Shown in pieces: positions 16,195 through 26,075 of a stretch of 64,000 bases of DNA. Position numbers and translations under genes: made by a program. The notes beneath the pieces are model-generated. The model did no database searches. It was not told the DNA's origin and saw only the letters and a program-made list of their open reading frames with translations. Origin of the DNA: Hyphococcus flavus (lineage in GTDB: Bacteria > Pseudomonadota > Alphaproteobacteria > Caulobacterales > Parvularculaceae); assembly GCF_028748065.1 (NCBI RefSeq), contig NZ_CP118166.1:3363501-3427500 (forward strand). Direction: 5' to 3'. The stretch's first letter is position 1. Each line of letters starts with the position of its first letter.

Positions 16195-17688
16195 ATGACC
16201 ATGACTGACTTCGAAGCGCCGTTCATTCTTGCGATCGATCAGGGCACGACCTCCAGCCGCGCCATTGTTTTCGATCAGGCTGGGCGGATCGTCGCCTCAG
16301 CTCAGGAAGAATTCCCGCAACACTACCCGCACGACGGCTGGGTCGAGCATGACCCGGAAGACATCTGGAATACGACGCTTTCGACGGCGCGTGCGGCCTT
16401 CGCCGAAGCGGAAAAATCCGGCGAAGTCGGCGCCATTGGCGTCACCAACCAACGCGAAACGACAATACTTTGGGACCGGACCACCAGCGCGCCAATTCAT
16501 AACGCAATCGTCTGGCAGGACCGGCGCACGGCCGATGTGTGCGCAGCATTACGTGAAGAAGGGCTGGAACCTCACGTGGCGGCGCGTACAGGCCTCCTCC
16601 TCGATCCTTATTTCTCTGCAACCAAAGCCGCGTGGATTCTCGATAATGTTGAGGGCGCGCGCGAGCGCGCGGAAAAAAGCGAACTGGCGTTCGGCACCGT
16701 TGATGCGTTTTTGATCTGGCGCCTCACCGGCGGCAAGGTTCACGCGACGGATGCGACAAACGCCAGCCGCACGAGCCTTTACAACATCCGCGACAATCGC
16801 TGGGATGAGATACTGCTGGAAAAGTTCCGCGTGCCCGAAAGCATCCTGCCGCAGGTTTTCGACTGCGCCGCCGACTATGGCGAGACCGATCCGGAAATTT
16901 TTGGACGGCCCCTCCCTATTTGCGGCGTCGCCGGCGATCAACAGGCGGCGGCCATTGGCCAGGCGTGCTTCGCGCCCGGCGACATTAAAAGCACCTACGG
17001 AACCGGATGTTTCGTGCTGGTGCATACGGGGCATGAGATCGTTGAGTCGAAAAACAAGTTGCTGTCGACCATCGCCTATCGGTTGAACGGTGAGACTTCA
17101 TACGCGCTGGAAGGCTCGATCTTCATCGCGGGGGCGGCGATACAGTGGCTGCGCGACGAACTCGGCGTCATCAAGTCCGCCGATGAAACAGCGGCGCTAG
17201 CCGAAAGCCTAGAAACAAACGAGGGTGTTTATCTCGTCCCAGCCTTTACCGGCCTTGGCGCGCCGCATTGGGCGCCGGACGCACGCGGCGCCATCACCGG
17301 CCTCACGCGCGGCGCTGGCAAAGCGCATTTTGCGCGCGCTGCGCTTGAAAGCGTTGTTTATCAGACTGCGGATTTGATGACGGCGATTGCGCGCGATGGC
17401 GCCGATGCAAAAACCTTGCGCGTCGATGGCGGCATGGTCGCCAATGACTGGACCATGCAGTTCCTCGCCGACATGCTCGGCCTTCCGGTAGAGCGTCCTA
17501 AAGTGCTGGAGACAACGGCCCTCGGTGCAGCGTATCTCGCTGGCATGCAAGCCGGATATTTTCAGAGTACGGATGAAATTGTCGAACGCTGGCGCCTCGA
17601 TGCGCGTTTCCAGCCGGCCATGTCAGGCGAAGCGCGGCAGAAAAACCTCGATGGCTGGGCGGACGCATTACGACGGACGCTCGACTAA
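16195..17688 (+). CDS. glpK: glycerol kinase
   Basis: Phosphorylates glycerol to glycerol 3-phosphate with ATP in the cytoplasm, committing it to lipid synthesis or glycolysis. The 497-residue length is typical of the FGGY family. Visible: phosphate-binding N terminus [51 protein letters not shown], and the C-terminal FGGY signature region [16 protein letters not shown]. Starts at 16195 or two codons later. No glpF or glpD is beside it. Its stop overlaps the convergent selD stop by 4 bases. Confidence 0.97.
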   Translation: MTMTDFEAPFILAIDQGTTSSRAIVFDQAGRIVASAQEEFPQHYPHDGWVEHDPEDIWNTTLSTARAAFAEAEKSGEVGAIGVTNQRETTILWDRTTSAPIHNAIVWQDRRTADVCAALREEGLEPHVAARTGLLLDPYFSATKAAWILDNVEGARERAEKSELAFGTVDAFLIWRLTGGKVHATDATNASRTSLYNIRDNRWDEILLEKFRVPESILPQVFDCAADYGETDPEIFGRPLPICGVAGDQQAAAIGQACFAPGDIKSTYGTGCFVLVHTGHEIVESKNKLLSTIAYRLNGETSYALEGSIFIAGAAIQWLRDELGVIKSADETAALAESLETNEGVYLVPAFTGLGAPHWAPDARGAITGLTRGAGKAHFARAALESVVYQTADLMTAIARDGADAKTLRVDGGMVANDWTMQFLADMLGLPVERPKVLETTALGAAYLAGMQAGYFQSTDEIVERWRLDARFQPAMSGEARQKNLDGWADALRRTLD

Positions 17689-18737
17689 GCGATTTTTATG
17701 CGTGCCGGCCCCGTCGCAACTTCACCAATGACGCTGGCGGCGTCATGGCCATGCTGCCTGAAGAGATCAAGGACGTTATCAACAGCTTCAGGGGCGCAGG
17801 ATACAAGCAATCCGCCACTCGTTTGCGGGTCGGTTAAGAGATCACGGGACGCATCAGACCAGCCCGCCGGAGCATCAACCATGTCCTTTATTGCATTCCA
17901 GTTGCGCCCGCTCGCACCGGTTTTAACCCCCTCGTCGAGCAGTTTCCGCGCCAGCTCGAAAGATGGAATGGACGCTTCATTGACTAAGGCGCCGGCGCCG
18001 CTGGCATTACAGACCACAGACAGATGACCCAGCAATCCAAATCCCGTTACGTCTGTCGCCGCATGTACGCCTTCAATAGCCGAAAGCTCAGTTCCCGGAT
18101 GATTGAGCAGCGTGGTGGATGCGATCATCTGCTCGTAGCCGTCCGGCGTGAGGATTTCTTTCTTCAGCGCGGCGCTGAAGACGCCGACCCCGAGCGGCTT
18201 ACCCAGGATCAAGGCGTCGCCTGCCTTCGCGCCGGCGTTACGCAAGATCTTATCGGGATGTGCAAGGCCCATCGCCACAAGGCCGTAAATCGGTTCGGCG
18301 GAATCAATCGAATGACCGCCCGCAACCGGCGCGCCGGCGCCCAACGCGACAGAACGGCCGCCTTCGAGAATTCTGGCAATGGTACCTGTCGACATCTTCC
18401 CGATAGGCATGCCGACCACGGCAAGGCAAAAAATCGGGCGGCCGCCCATGGCGTAAATATCAGACAGCGCATTGGTCGCCGCGATCCGGCCAAAGTCGAA
18501 AGGATCATCGACAATCGGCATGAAAAAATCCGTGGTGGCGATCAGCGCAGCGTCATCGGAAAGTCGATAAACAGCAGCATCATCGCTGGCGCCGGCGTCC
18601 ACCATCAAGACCTCAAACCCTGCAGGGGTCGGACTGTCGCCTATGATGGCGCGCAACACGTCAGGCGCAATTTTGCACCCGCAACCGCCGCCATGAGCGA
18701 GCGAAGTCAACCGTGGTTCATGATCATTGTCAGCCAT
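17685..18737 (-). CDS. selD: selenide, water dikinase
   Basis: Makes selenophosphate from selenide and ATP, the selenium donor for selenoproteins and selenouridine tRNA. The 350-residue length is normal. The N terminus carries HGGGCGCK, with catalytic Cys19 and Lys22 in the positions of E. coli Cys17 and Lys20; it uses Cys, not selenocysteine. DTTDFF-type nucleotide block (here [13 protein letters not shown]) follows. ATG at 18737 is chosen with AGGAG 6 bases upstream. It is divergent from mnmH, with 84 bases between starts, so the two selenium genes likely share a control region. Confidence 0.96.
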   Translation of the reverse strand: MADNDHEPRLTSLAHGGGCGCKIAPDVLRAIIGDSPTPAGFEVLMVDAGASDDAAVYRLSDDAALIATTDFFMPIVDDPFDFGRIAATNALSDIYAMGGRPIFCLAVVGMPIGKMSTGTIARILEGGRSVALGAGAPVAGGHSIDSAEPIYGLVAMGLAHPDKILRNAGAKAGDALILGKPLGVGVFSAALKKEILTPDGYEQMIASTTLLNHPGTELSAIEGVHAATDVTGFGLLGHLSVVCNASGAGALVNEASIPSFELARKLLDEGVKTGASGRNWNAIKDMVDAPAGWSDASRDLLTDPQTSGGLLVSCAPEAVDNVLDLFRQHGHDAASVIGEVATGPARIKIA

Positions 18738-18821
18738 CAAACTCTCCTGCTCTTGCAGTCCGGCAGAGACAATCTACAACAGCTTTTTTCGACCGCATGC
18801 AACAGGCTTGTTTTGCCCCTC

Positions 18822-19883
18822 ATGAACATCGAGGAAATCGCCGATACAGGACGGACAACGCTGGCGCGTTTCGACGCCATTATTGACGTGCGCTCTCCTG
18901 ATGAATTTGCAGCCGATCATTTGCCTGCAGCGATAAACCTGCCTGTACTCTCAAACCAAGAGCGCGCCGAAATAGGCGCAATTTATAAGCAAGACTCTCC
19001 GTTTCGCGCTCGACGCCTTGGTGCGGCCTATGTGGCGCGCAATGTCGCTCATCATCTGCAAACGGCGCTTGCAAACAAGCCAAACAACTTTCTACCACTA
19101 ATCTATTGCTGGCGCGGAGGTATGCGCTCAAACGCCATGGCGACAATCCTTTCGCAAGTGGGTTGGCGTACCGCAGTTCTGAAAGGCGGTTATAAAACCT
19201 GGCGCCGTTCCGTTTTTGCAGCGTTGCGCGATGACGGCGCCCCTCTGAACATTGTTTTGCTTGACGGGCAAACCGGTACAGCGAAATCTGAAATTTTACG
19301 GCGCGTGGCTTCACTTGGTGTGCAGACAATAGATCTTGAAGGCCTAGCAAATCATCGCGGCTCTGTGTTTGGCGGGTTCGGTGATGATACACAACCTTCG
19401 CAAAAATTGTTCGAAAGCCGGTTATGGACGCAGTTGCAAGGCCTGGATTTATCCAGGCCAATATTGCTGGAAGCGGAGTCAAACCGTATCGGCCAATGCG
19501 AAGTGCCGCGCCGGTTATGGTCCGCAATGCGCGTTGCGCCCAGTTTGGCACTATCAGCCTCGCCAGCCGCCAGAGCCAAGTTTTTACTGACGGCCTATGC
19601 GGATATCACACAAAATGAAACCACCATCATGGCCGCGATCAGCCGGCTGGCGCCGTTCCACGCCAGAGGCCGTATTGCCGAGTGGCGCGAGTTGGCGGAA
19701 ACCAGGGACCATCAAATTCTCGCCAAGGCGCTAATGCGCGATCATTACGATCCCCTATATGACCGAAGCCGTAATAACCGGGGCAACAATGAGGCCAAAG
19801 CGCATTTTCATATTCAAGATTTTGATGACGCGACGCTGGATGCGGTTGCAAAAGATGTCGCTTCCGCATTAACCCAATTCTGA
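18822..19883 (+). CDS. mnmH: tRNA 2-selenouridine synthase
   Basis: Replaces sulfur by selenium in wobble 2-thiouridine of tRNAs, using selenophosphate from SelD. The 353-residue protein has an N-terminal rhodanese domain with the active-site loop YCWRGGMRS (Cys96) and a C-terminal P-loop domain (GQTGTAKS, residues 149-156). The open frame extends far upstream, but that part is antisense to selD and not homologous; MNIEEIAD at 18822 fits the family start. With selD adjacent and no selA/selB in view, tRNA modification is probably the main use of selenium here. Confidence 0.95.
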   Translation: MNIEEIADTGRTTLARFDAIIDVRSPDEFAADHLPAAINLPVLSNQERAEIGAIYKQDSPFRARRLGAAYVARNVAHHLQTALANKPNNFLPLIYCWRGGMRSNAMATILSQVGWRTAVLKGGYKTWRRSVFAALRDDGAPLNIVLLDGQTGTAKSEILRRVASLGVQTIDLEGLANHRGSVFGGFGDDTQPSQKLFESRLWTQLQGLDLSRPILLEAESNRIGQCEVPRRLWSAMRVAPSLALSASPAARAKFLLTAYADITQNETTIMAAISRLAPFHARGRIAEWRELAETRDHQILAKALMRDHYDPLYDRSRNNRGNNEAKAHFHIQDFDDATLDAVAKDVASALTQF

Positions 19884-19899
19884 GTTTAAGGACGCTTTG

Positions 19900-20631
19900 A
19901 TGAATATTCCCGATCTTAACGGCAAAACCGCGCTGGTCACCGGCGCTTCCCGCGGTATTGGAAAAGCGATCGCGGTTGCTCTTGCAAAGGCAGGCGCCCA
20001 TGTGCTCGCCCTCGCCCGAACATCGGGCGCCCTTGAGGAACTTGACGATGAGATCAAAGCCGCCGGCGGCAATGCATCCCTGATACCGATGGACCTGATT
20101 GAGGGCGATAACATTGAACGTCTTGCCGGCGCGCTTACCGAACGGTTTGAAAAACTCGATATTCTTGTTCTCAACGCCGCTATTCTTGGCGAACTGGCGC
20201 CGCTGCCGGACATTGACCCGAAAGTCTGGAAACAGACACTTGACCTGAACGTCACAGCGAACTGGAGACTTCTGCGGGCGCTGGATCCTATCCTTCGCAA
20301 ATCCGATTCCGGCCATGTCATGTTCCTGACATCCGCAGTAGGCGGAGAGTACGCACGCGCATTTTGGGGCGCGTATGCCGTTTCGAAAGCAGCGCTCGAA
20401 ATGCTTGCCGAAACCTACGCTGAAGAAACGAAGAAGTCTTCTTTGCATATCTCAATTGTCAATCCAGGCGCGACCCGTACTGACATGCGCGCTCTTGCCA
20501 TGCCGGGTGAAGATCCGATGACTTTGCCGGCGCCGGAAGAACTGACACCGATGATCTATGAGGCGCTGGCTGATAAAAGGACAGAATTAAAGCGTTACTC
20601 ATTCCGGCAATGGCGTGAGAACGGCAACTAG
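19900..20631 (+). CDS. short-chain dehydrogenase/reductase
   Basis: A 243-residue classical SDR. Residues 10-22 hold the Rossmann motif TGASRGIG, then NAAIL replaces the usual NNAG, the catalytic Ser lies in FLTSAVGGEY and YAVSKAALE gives the Tyr-x3-Lys. It resembles YciK-type oxidoreductases in size and motifs, but the substrate is unknown. ATG at 19900 follows AAGGA closely. Only 16 bases separate it from mnmH, so they probably form an operon. It ends just before a tandem pair of palindromic repeats. Confidence 0.9.
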   Translation: MNIPDLNGKTALVTGASRGIGKAIAVALAKAGAHVLALARTSGALEELDDEIKAAGGNASLIPMDLIEGDNIERLAGALTERFEKLDILVLNAAILGELAPLPDIDPKVWKQTLDLNVTANWRLLRALDPILRKSDSGHVMFLTSAVGGEYARAFWGAYAVSKAALEMLAETYAEETKKSSLHISIVNPGATRTDMRALAMPGEDPMTLPAPEELTPMIYEALADKRTELKRYSFRQWRENGN

Positions 20632-20632
20632 A

Positions 20633-20675
20633 GCGCGTCCACAAAAAGTGTGAGCGGTTTTGGGTTCGGACGCGC
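20633..20675. repeat. alphaproteobacterial palindromic repeat element
   Basis: GCGCGTCC ... GGACGCGC form outer arms; inside, CAAAA-AGTGTGAGCGG-TTTTG forms a second stem. This matches the dispersed repeat seen in Rhizobiales and relatives, whose core reads AAAAGTGTGA-GCGGTTTT between complementary arms. It lies directly after the SDR stop codon, between convergent genes. Confidence 0.75.
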
Positions 20676-20689
20676 GACTACTAAAGAAT

Positions 20690-20732
20690 CTAGACTGCGT
20701 TCTTGATTCCACAAAAAGTGAACGCAGTCTAG
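20690..20732. terminator. 13-base inverted repeat at the end of der
   Basis: CTAGACTGCGTTC and GAACGCAGTCTAG are perfect arms around a 17-base loop. The right arm contains the der stop codon. The loop repeats the TCCACAAAAAGTG of the neighbouring palindromic element, so the pair looks like a full and a degenerate copy side by side. Likely terminates both convergent transcripts. Confidence 0.65.
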
Positions 20733-22111
20733 TGTTTTCGTTTCTCTTTGTGGGCATACGGATTATCTGGCTTTTTCAAAATCAGCCTTATGGGCACGGC
20801 CTTGATGTCGAAAGCATCGCGGATGCCGTTTACAAGGTATCGTTTATATGAATCTGGCACTTCTTCCGCGCGCGTACATTGCGCGACAAATGTCGGTGGC
20901 CGGGTTTTTGTCTGAGCTATGTAGCGAAGTTTGATGCGCTGTCCTGAAACCGCCGGCGGCGCATGACGTGATGTCGCTTCCTGCAGCCAGTCGTTAAGCT
21001 CGGAAGTTTTAACGCGCGCGTTCCAGTCTACATAGACTTGCGTAACCGCCGGCATAATCCGATTAAGCCCTGCCCCTGTCTTTGCGGAAAAGGCGACAAT
21101 AGGAACGCCTGGCGCCTGAGGCAAAAGCCGGCCCGCCATCTCCTGCAGACTACGCATCTTGGTATTGCGCTCTTCAATCAGATCCCACTTATTGACGCCG
21201 ATGACGAGCGCTCGCCCCTCGCGTAAGGCAAGGTCGGCAATTTGCAGGTCCTGTTTTTCAAAAGGCGTTTCAGCATCCAGCAGCATCACTACGACTTCCG
21301 CGAACTTGATGGCGCGCAACGCATCTGAAACAGACAATTTTTCAAGCTTCGACTGTACGCGTGCTTTCTTGCGCATGCCTGCGGTATCAAAAAGTTTCAC
21401 TGGCCATTCACGGTTCTTGCCTTGCCAGCGCCACTCTACAGAGATGGAGTCGCGCGTGATGCCGGCTTCAGGACCTGTAAGTAAACGGTCTTCACCGATC
21501 AGCTTGTTAACCAGCGTGGACTTTCCGGCATTCGGGCGGCCTACAATCGCCACACGTAGTGGCTTTAAAGGATCATCCCACGCTATCTCGTCATTGGACT
21601 CATCGACCGCTTCTTCGGTAGCAAGAAAGCTCTCAAGGGCCGCGTATAGATCACCCATGCCTTCGCCGTGTTCTGCGGAAATAGCGATTGGCTCACCTAC
21701 GCCAAGCGCATAAGCGTCGTATAGACCCGCATTGGCAGCAGACCCTTCCGCTTTGTTCGCCAGCAAGATGACAGGCTTTCCGCTGGACCGCAGTATCGAT
21801 GCAAAAGCCTTGTCGAGTGGCGTGACTCCGGCGCGTGCGTCAATCATGAAAAGGCAGGCGGCTGCATCTTCCACTGCCCGGTCGGTCTGCTGACGCATCC
21901 GGCCTTCGAGCGCCGCTTCCGGCGCCTCTTCCAGGCCGGGCGTGTCAACAACTGTGAATGATAAGTCGCCGAGCTTTGCTTCACCCTCGCGCCGGTCGCG
22001 TGTTACGCCGGGAGTGTCGTCAACCAGCGCCAGACGCTTACCCACAAGCCGGTTGAACAGCGTGGATTTGCCAACATTAGGCCGTCCGACGAGTGCGATT
22101 TTCGCTGCCAT
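20729..22111 (-). CDS. der: ribosome-assembly GTPase Der (EngA)
   Basis: Essential double GTPase for 50S ribosome maturation, cytoplasmic. The 460-residue protein has two G domains: the first with GRPNVGKST (residues 8-16), DTPGL and NKAEG in place of the usual NKxD; the second with GRPNAGKST near residue 191, DTAGM and NKWD. A KH-like C-terminal domain ends in basic residues. It is last in a yfgM-like/bamB/der operon, 25 bases after bamB, an arrangement conserved in proteobacteria. Confidence 0.97.
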   Translation of the reverse strand: MAAKIALVGRPNVGKSTLFNRLVGKRLALVDDTPGVTRDRREGEAKLGDLSFTVVDTPGLEEAPEAALEGRMRQQTDRAVEDAAACLFMIDARAGVTPLDKAFASILRSSGKPVILLANKAEGSAANAGLYDAYALGVGEPIAISAEHGEGMGDLYAALESFLATEEAVDESNDEIAWDDPLKPLRVAIVGRPNAGKSTLVNKLIGEDRLLTGPEAGITRDSISVEWRWQGKNREWPVKLFDTAGMRKKARVQSKLEKLSVSDALRAIKFAEVVVMLLDAETPFEKQDLQIADLALREGRALVIGVNKWDLIEERNTKMRSLQEMAGRLLPQAPGVPIVAFSAKTGAGLNRIMPAVTQVYVDWNARVKTSELNDWLQEATSRHAPPAVSGQRIKLRYIAQTKTRPPTFVAQCTRAEEVPDSYKRYLVNGIRDAFDIKAVPIRLILKKPDNPYAHKEKRKH

Positions 22112-22136
22112 CCATGTTTCTCAAGCCCGCTTCGCA

Positions 22137-23543
22137 TCAGCGCATGGCGATCAGCTTGCCCTCTTGCGTCAGGACAAAGAGTTTCTCTCCGGCGACAACC
22201 GGCGCGACAACGGATCCATCATCAATTTCCTCGCTCGCAACAACTTCTCCGTTTTGCGGCGACACTTTCACGATGTCTCCTTCAGTAGAAACAAGCACCA
22301 AGTGATCGCCCGCGAGTACGGGACCAGCCCAGGAGATCCGTCCTTTTCGCTTCTTCTCGTTCTTAAATTGCTGCAGTTGGGACACCCATACGATGGCGCC
22401 GTCGTTTCGCGAAACGCAAACGAGTTCGGAATCTATGGAAACAAGGAAAATGAAGTCGCCGGCAACCCACGGCATCTGTAAACTTGCAAGCCTGTTTTCC
22501 CAAACCGGCTGACCGGAACGAATATCGATTGCAGAAAAGCGGCCACCATGACTGACCACATAAACGAGGCCTCTGTCGATTACCGGGCTTCCGGCAATAT
22601 CGTTTAATGTTGACAGAGCGGTTAAACGGGACTGTCGGACCAAGGTCGTATCCCAGACTGAACGGCCGTTATCGGTAATAAAAGCCACTAGCTCGCCGGA
22701 AGAAAACGGCGCCACTACTAGATCGCCAGCAGCAGCGGGGCTGGCGGAAGATAAAAACCGGGCACTCTCCTCAAAGGACTGAAACGTCCACGCCTTTTCG
22801 CCAGTCTCCTGTTCAAGCGCATTAAACTCATTGGTGATAGTGGAGAAATACACCTTGCCGCGATAGGCCGTTGGCGGCGTGCGAACTGGTGAATCCGTTT
22901 GCACGCGCCACAACTCTTCTCCAGAAATAGCGTCCAACGCTGCAACAAAACCAAATCCAGAAGTCACAAACAAGCGCCCCTGATCGAAAGCGACGCCGCC
23001 GCCAAATCCGATTTGCGCAGGGTCGGGTCCGCGGAAAAGGTCGCGCAGACGAAACCTTTCTTTAATGTCTGGGGCCAGCTCCGTACGCCAATTTAGGTCG
23101 CCGGTTTCTGCATTGAATGATGAAACGCGGGTAGCCGCATCAATGACGAAGACTCTGTCTTCAATAACGATCGGGGGCGATGTCAGTCGTTCACGCGACT
23201 CACTCGCTTCGCCGACATCAGCTTTCCATACAGTTTCGAATGTCAAAGCGGCGCCAAGGTGATGCAACGTATGATCCGCCTCACCGCCGGGCTGTGTCCA
23301 TGACGTATTCACATATGAAGGCGGAACATCAATTGTTGCGCCGGCATATCGCGGGTCTGCCGTCAGTTCCTCATTCAACGCCAGAATGGAAATACGATCT
23401 TCCTCATCAGGCGCTTCTCCTTCGGTGTTTTCGTCATCACCGCCAAACAAACCAAAGACCGGGTTCGAACTACATGCCGAAAGAGAGAATAGGGTAAATG
23501 TCAGCAATAAAGCCTGACGAAACAAAAACCTGTCAGATGTCAT
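22137..23543 (-). CDS. bamB: outer-membrane assembly lipoprotein BamB
   Basis: Lipoprotein of the BAM complex that helps insert beta-barrel proteins in the outer membrane. The 468-residue precursor starts with a lipoprotein signal (LFSLSAC). The mature part is an eight-bladed PQQ-type beta-propeller; repeats such as FNAETGDLNWRTEL, LDAISGEELWRVQT, LEQETGEKAWTFQ and IDIRSGQPVWENRL are plain. An acidic stretch (residues 36-48) follows the lipid anchor and is longer than in E. coli BamB. Only 3 bases separate it from the upstream gene. Confidence 0.94.
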   Translation of the reverse strand: MTSDRFLFRQALLLTFTLFSLSACSSNPVFGLFGGDDENTEGEAPDEEDRISILALNEELTADPRYAGATIDVPPSYVNTSWTQPGGEADHTLHHLGAALTFETVWKADVGEASESRERLTSPPIVIEDRVFVIDAATRVSSFNAETGDLNWRTELAPDIKERFRLRDLFRGPDPAQIGFGGGVAFDQGRLFVTSGFGFVAALDAISGEELWRVQTDSPVRTPPTAYRGKVYFSTITNEFNALEQETGEKAWTFQSFEESARFLSSASPAAAGDLVVAPFSSGELVAFITDNGRSVWDTTLVRQSRLTALSTLNDIAGSPVIDRGLVYVVSHGGRFSAIDIRSGQPVWENRLASLQMPWVAGDFIFLVSIDSELVCVSRNDGAIVWVSQLQQFKNEKKRKGRISWAGPVLAGDHLVLVSTEGDIVKVSPQNGEVVASEEIDDGSVVAPVVAGEKLFVLTQEGKLIAMR

Positions 23544-23546
23544 ATT

Positions 23547-24380
23547 TTACTCTTCGTGATCGTGACCGGTATGGTCATCGGCAACGTCTTCTTGCGCCCC
23601 CTCTTCCGCCGGATTGTCTTCCGCCGAAGTCACGCTTTCATCATTCGTCACGGTGTCCGTTTCACTCAAACTATCCTGGCCAACAGTTCGCAAAAGATCT
23701 TCCAGTCGAGCTTCGCCAGTAACATTTACGCCCGCTTTTGCAGACTGCGCCAGCGCCCCGAATTCTTCCGCCCTGTCTCTGATCTCCACTGGCGCTTCCA
23801 TATCCAGTGAAAGCATCTGAAAAGTGGAAAACGCGGTTTCATAATCTTCAACTTGAAATGCCGCCAGCCCGGCCACTTCCCTAGCAAAATAGCTATAACG
23901 GCCGGTAGAATCTTGCAGACCATCGAGTTCAGCCAAAACAGCATCGCGGCCATCGGCGAGTGAAAGATGGGCCGCACGTACTCTTGCGAGATCTCGGATC
24001 TGTTTTGGAGCGGAACCATTCGCAACTTGCCGATAGGTTTCAATTGCCTTCAGCCGCTCGCCACCCGCGGCGTAAGACCCTGCACGCTGCATGGTTGCAA
24101 GGACGCCATAACCGGACCTTTCCGCCGCCACCGCCTCAAGCGCCGCACGGCCTGCAGTCTGATCATCTTCAAGCAGCGAGATCGCCTCACGGTACTCAAG
24201 TGCGGACTTTTCCGCTGCGCTGGTTTTCGTGTAATTCCACACCTGCCAGCCGGCAACGCCAATGACGACGGCGGCTGCTATACTGATTACGGCAGGCCCA
24301 TGGCGGCGGAACATCGCCCATTGGCGCTCTTCCGCCAGCTCCTGATCGACCTCTCGTAATACGCTTTCGTCGTTCGCCAC
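23547..24380 (-). CDS. YfgM-like TPR membrane protein
   Basis: A 277-residue inner-membrane protein with a short cytoplasmic N terminus, one transmembrane helix (about residues 29-48) and a periplasmic tetratricopeptide-like helical domain. E. coli YfgM has the same layout, binds SecYEG and periplasmic chaperones, and lies next to bamB and der as here. The C-terminal 60 residues are strongly acidic and end in HTGHDHEE, an unusual His/Asp tail that might bind metal. First gene of the operon. Confidence 0.85.
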   Translation of the reverse strand: MANDESVLREVDQELAEERQWAMFRRHGPAVISIAAAVVIGVAGWQVWNYTKTSAAEKSALEYREAISLLEDDQTAGRAALEAVAAERSGYGVLATMQRAGSYAAGGERLKAIETYRQVANGSAPKQIRDLARVRAAHLSLADGRDAVLAELDGLQDSTGRYSYFAREVAGLAAFQVEDYETAFSTFQMLSLDMEAPVEIRDRAEEFGALAQSAKAGVNVTGEARLEDLLRTVGQDSLSETDTVTNDESVTSAEDNPAEEGAQEDVADDHTGHDHEE

Positions 24381-24598
24381 TGGGCGGATCCTGTGTGTTG
24401 AGTGTTGCTAAAGCCCGGAGGTTCTAACGGCCTTTGAGCCAGTGCGCAACGCGGCTCAGCCCCGTTTTTCAAGGGGTTCTTACCGGTACAGCAGCTTTTA
24501 TTTGCGGCGCAGCAATCTTCAGAATCGAGCGGTTTAGGATGAATTCGATTGCCCAGCGCCGGAATAGACGGCACGATGGCGGCAAAACGAGGTAGCTG

Positions 24599-25549
24599 AT
24601 GGACAAGCTTAAGGTGGTGCATAGCGCCGCAGCAGGCCCACAAAACCGTCAAGATCAATTTGATCGGCAATTAGCCGCCCTACGCGAACATCTGGAGCGC
24701 CGGCTGGCGGAATTGTTTCCTAACCCTGCCTCTAGCGAACTCAGCGCAGCCATCTCCCATGGACTACTTTCTCCAGGCAAAAGGCTGAGGCCCCTTATTA
24801 CGATGCTGGCCTGTAAACAATGTGGCGGAGATCCGCTCGAAGCAATAGACGCCGCCTGCGCCGTGGAAATGGTGCATGCCGCTTCGTTGATCGTGGACGA
24901 TCTGCCCTGCATGGACAATGCAACCCTGCGGCGCAATGGCGAGACCACACATGTTGCCTTTGGCGAGGGGGTCAGCATTCTCGCCTCCATTACGCTAGTC
25001 AATGAAGCATTCGGCGTCATGGCGAGAATGCAAACAGCCGACCAGCGTCAACGTATTGCCGCGATTGACAAACTTGCAAAAGCAATAGGTGTAAATGGCC
25101 TGGCGGGCGGCCAGGAACGTGACATCGCCCGATCAGGAATCGGATCTGGCGGCAGCATCAAAGAAATAGAGCAGAGTCATCTTGAAAAAACCGGAGCTCT
25201 CTTTGCTGCCGCTGCCGGCATCGGCGCCGTCGTTGCAGGAGCGAGAACTGTAGAAATCGACGCCATGGAAAACTTCGGCGCAGCGCTGGGACTCGCGTAT
25301 CAAACCTTTGACGATGTTATTGACGCTCAATGCAGTGAGAACCAGACGGGCAAAAACGCCAATCAAGATGAAAACCGCACAACTGTCGTCACCATGCTGG
25401 GGCAAGAACAGGCGAATAAATCAGCCGGTCAGTGGCTTAGTGACGCTGTCAAAGAAGCCGAAAAAGTGGATTACGGCGCCGGCTCGCCGTTGACGGAACT
25501 CGCCAAGCTCATAGAACTGAAATTCAGCAAACTCACTGAAAACCGTTAG
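24599..25549 (+). CDS. crtE: geranylgeranyl diphosphate synthase (polyprenyl synthetase)
   Basis: Condenses isopentenyl and allylic diphosphates to C20 geranylgeranyl diphosphate, the carotenoid precursor. The 316-residue protein has the first Asp-rich motif DDLPCMDN followed by RRNGETTHVAFGE, and the second as DDVID (usually DDILD). GGQERDIA matches the GGQxxD block. CrtE is chosen over FPP synthase because it heads a carotenoid cluster, 10 bases before crtZ; chain length cannot be proven from sequence. The 218 bases upstream contain a CCCC/GGGG hairpin but no clear promoter. Confidence 0.88.
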   Translation: MDKLKVVHSAAAGPQNRQDQFDRQLAALREHLERRLAELFPNPASSELSAAISHGLLSPGKRLRPLITMLACKQCGGDPLEAIDAACAVEMVHAASLIVDDLPCMDNATLRRNGETTHVAFGEGVSILASITLVNEAFGVMARMQTADQRQRIAAIDKLAKAIGVNGLAGGQERDIARSGIGSGGSIKEIEQSHLEKTGALFAAAAGIGAVVAGARTVEIDAMENFGAALGLAYQTFDDVIDAQCSENQTGKNANQDENRTTVVTMLGQEQANKSAGQWLSDAVKEAEKVDYGAGSPLTELAKLIELKFSKLTENR

Positions 25550-25559
25550 TACTACCAAA

Positions 25560-26075
25560 ATGAGCGCATTGATTTTTTTTCTCGTTTTTGCGGGTTTTAT
25601 CCTGCTGATGGAAATCGTCGCGTGGATAACCCATAAGTATGTCATGCATGGCTGGCTTTGGAGCCTTCACAGGTCTCATCATGAACCACGTGAGGGTGCG
25701 TTCGAAAAAAATGACTGGTTTGCCGTCCTTTTCGCCGTCCCGTCGATGATCTTGATGTATTTCGGCGTGCATGGATATCCGCTCGCCATGGCTGCCGGGC
25801 TTGGTATTCTGGGTTATGGACTGATCTATTTTTTCTTCCACGATATCCTCGTGCATCGTCGCATAGACTTCGGCCTGCGACCGAAAAAAGGATACCTTGC
25901 ACGGATCGTACAAGCGCACCGGCTGCATCATGCTGTAGAAAGCAAGGATGGGTGTGTTTCTTTCGGCTTCATTTTTCCGCCATCTCCAAAACATTTGAAG
26001 ACATTGCTCAAGGCGAAAGAAGCAGCGGTTTTGCGTGCACCCGATAGTGAAAGTTTTAGCGCACACGCTCCATGA
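25560..26075 (+). CDS. crtZ: beta-carotene 3-hydroxylase
   Basis: Membrane di-iron enzyme that hydroxylates the beta-ionone rings, turning beta-carotene into zeaxanthin. The 171-residue protein has all His motifs: HKYVMHG, HRSHH, HDILVHRR and HRLHH, between four hydrophobic segments. It follows crtE by 10 bases and its end overlaps the end of convergent crtB by 20 bases. Confidence 0.95.
   Translation: MSALIFFLVFAGFILLMEIVAWITHKYVMHGWLWSLHRSHHEPREGAFEKNDWFAVLFAVPSMILMYFGVHGYPLAMAAGLGILGYGLIYFFFHDILVHRRIDFGLRPKKGYLARIVQAHRLHHAVESKDGCVSFGFIFPPSPKHLKTLLKAKEAAVLRAPDSESFSAHAP

Noticed and set aside
18024-18821. Long N-terminal extension of mnmH
   Set aside because: It is antisense to selD and unlike the family; the rhodanese domain starts directly after ATG 18822.
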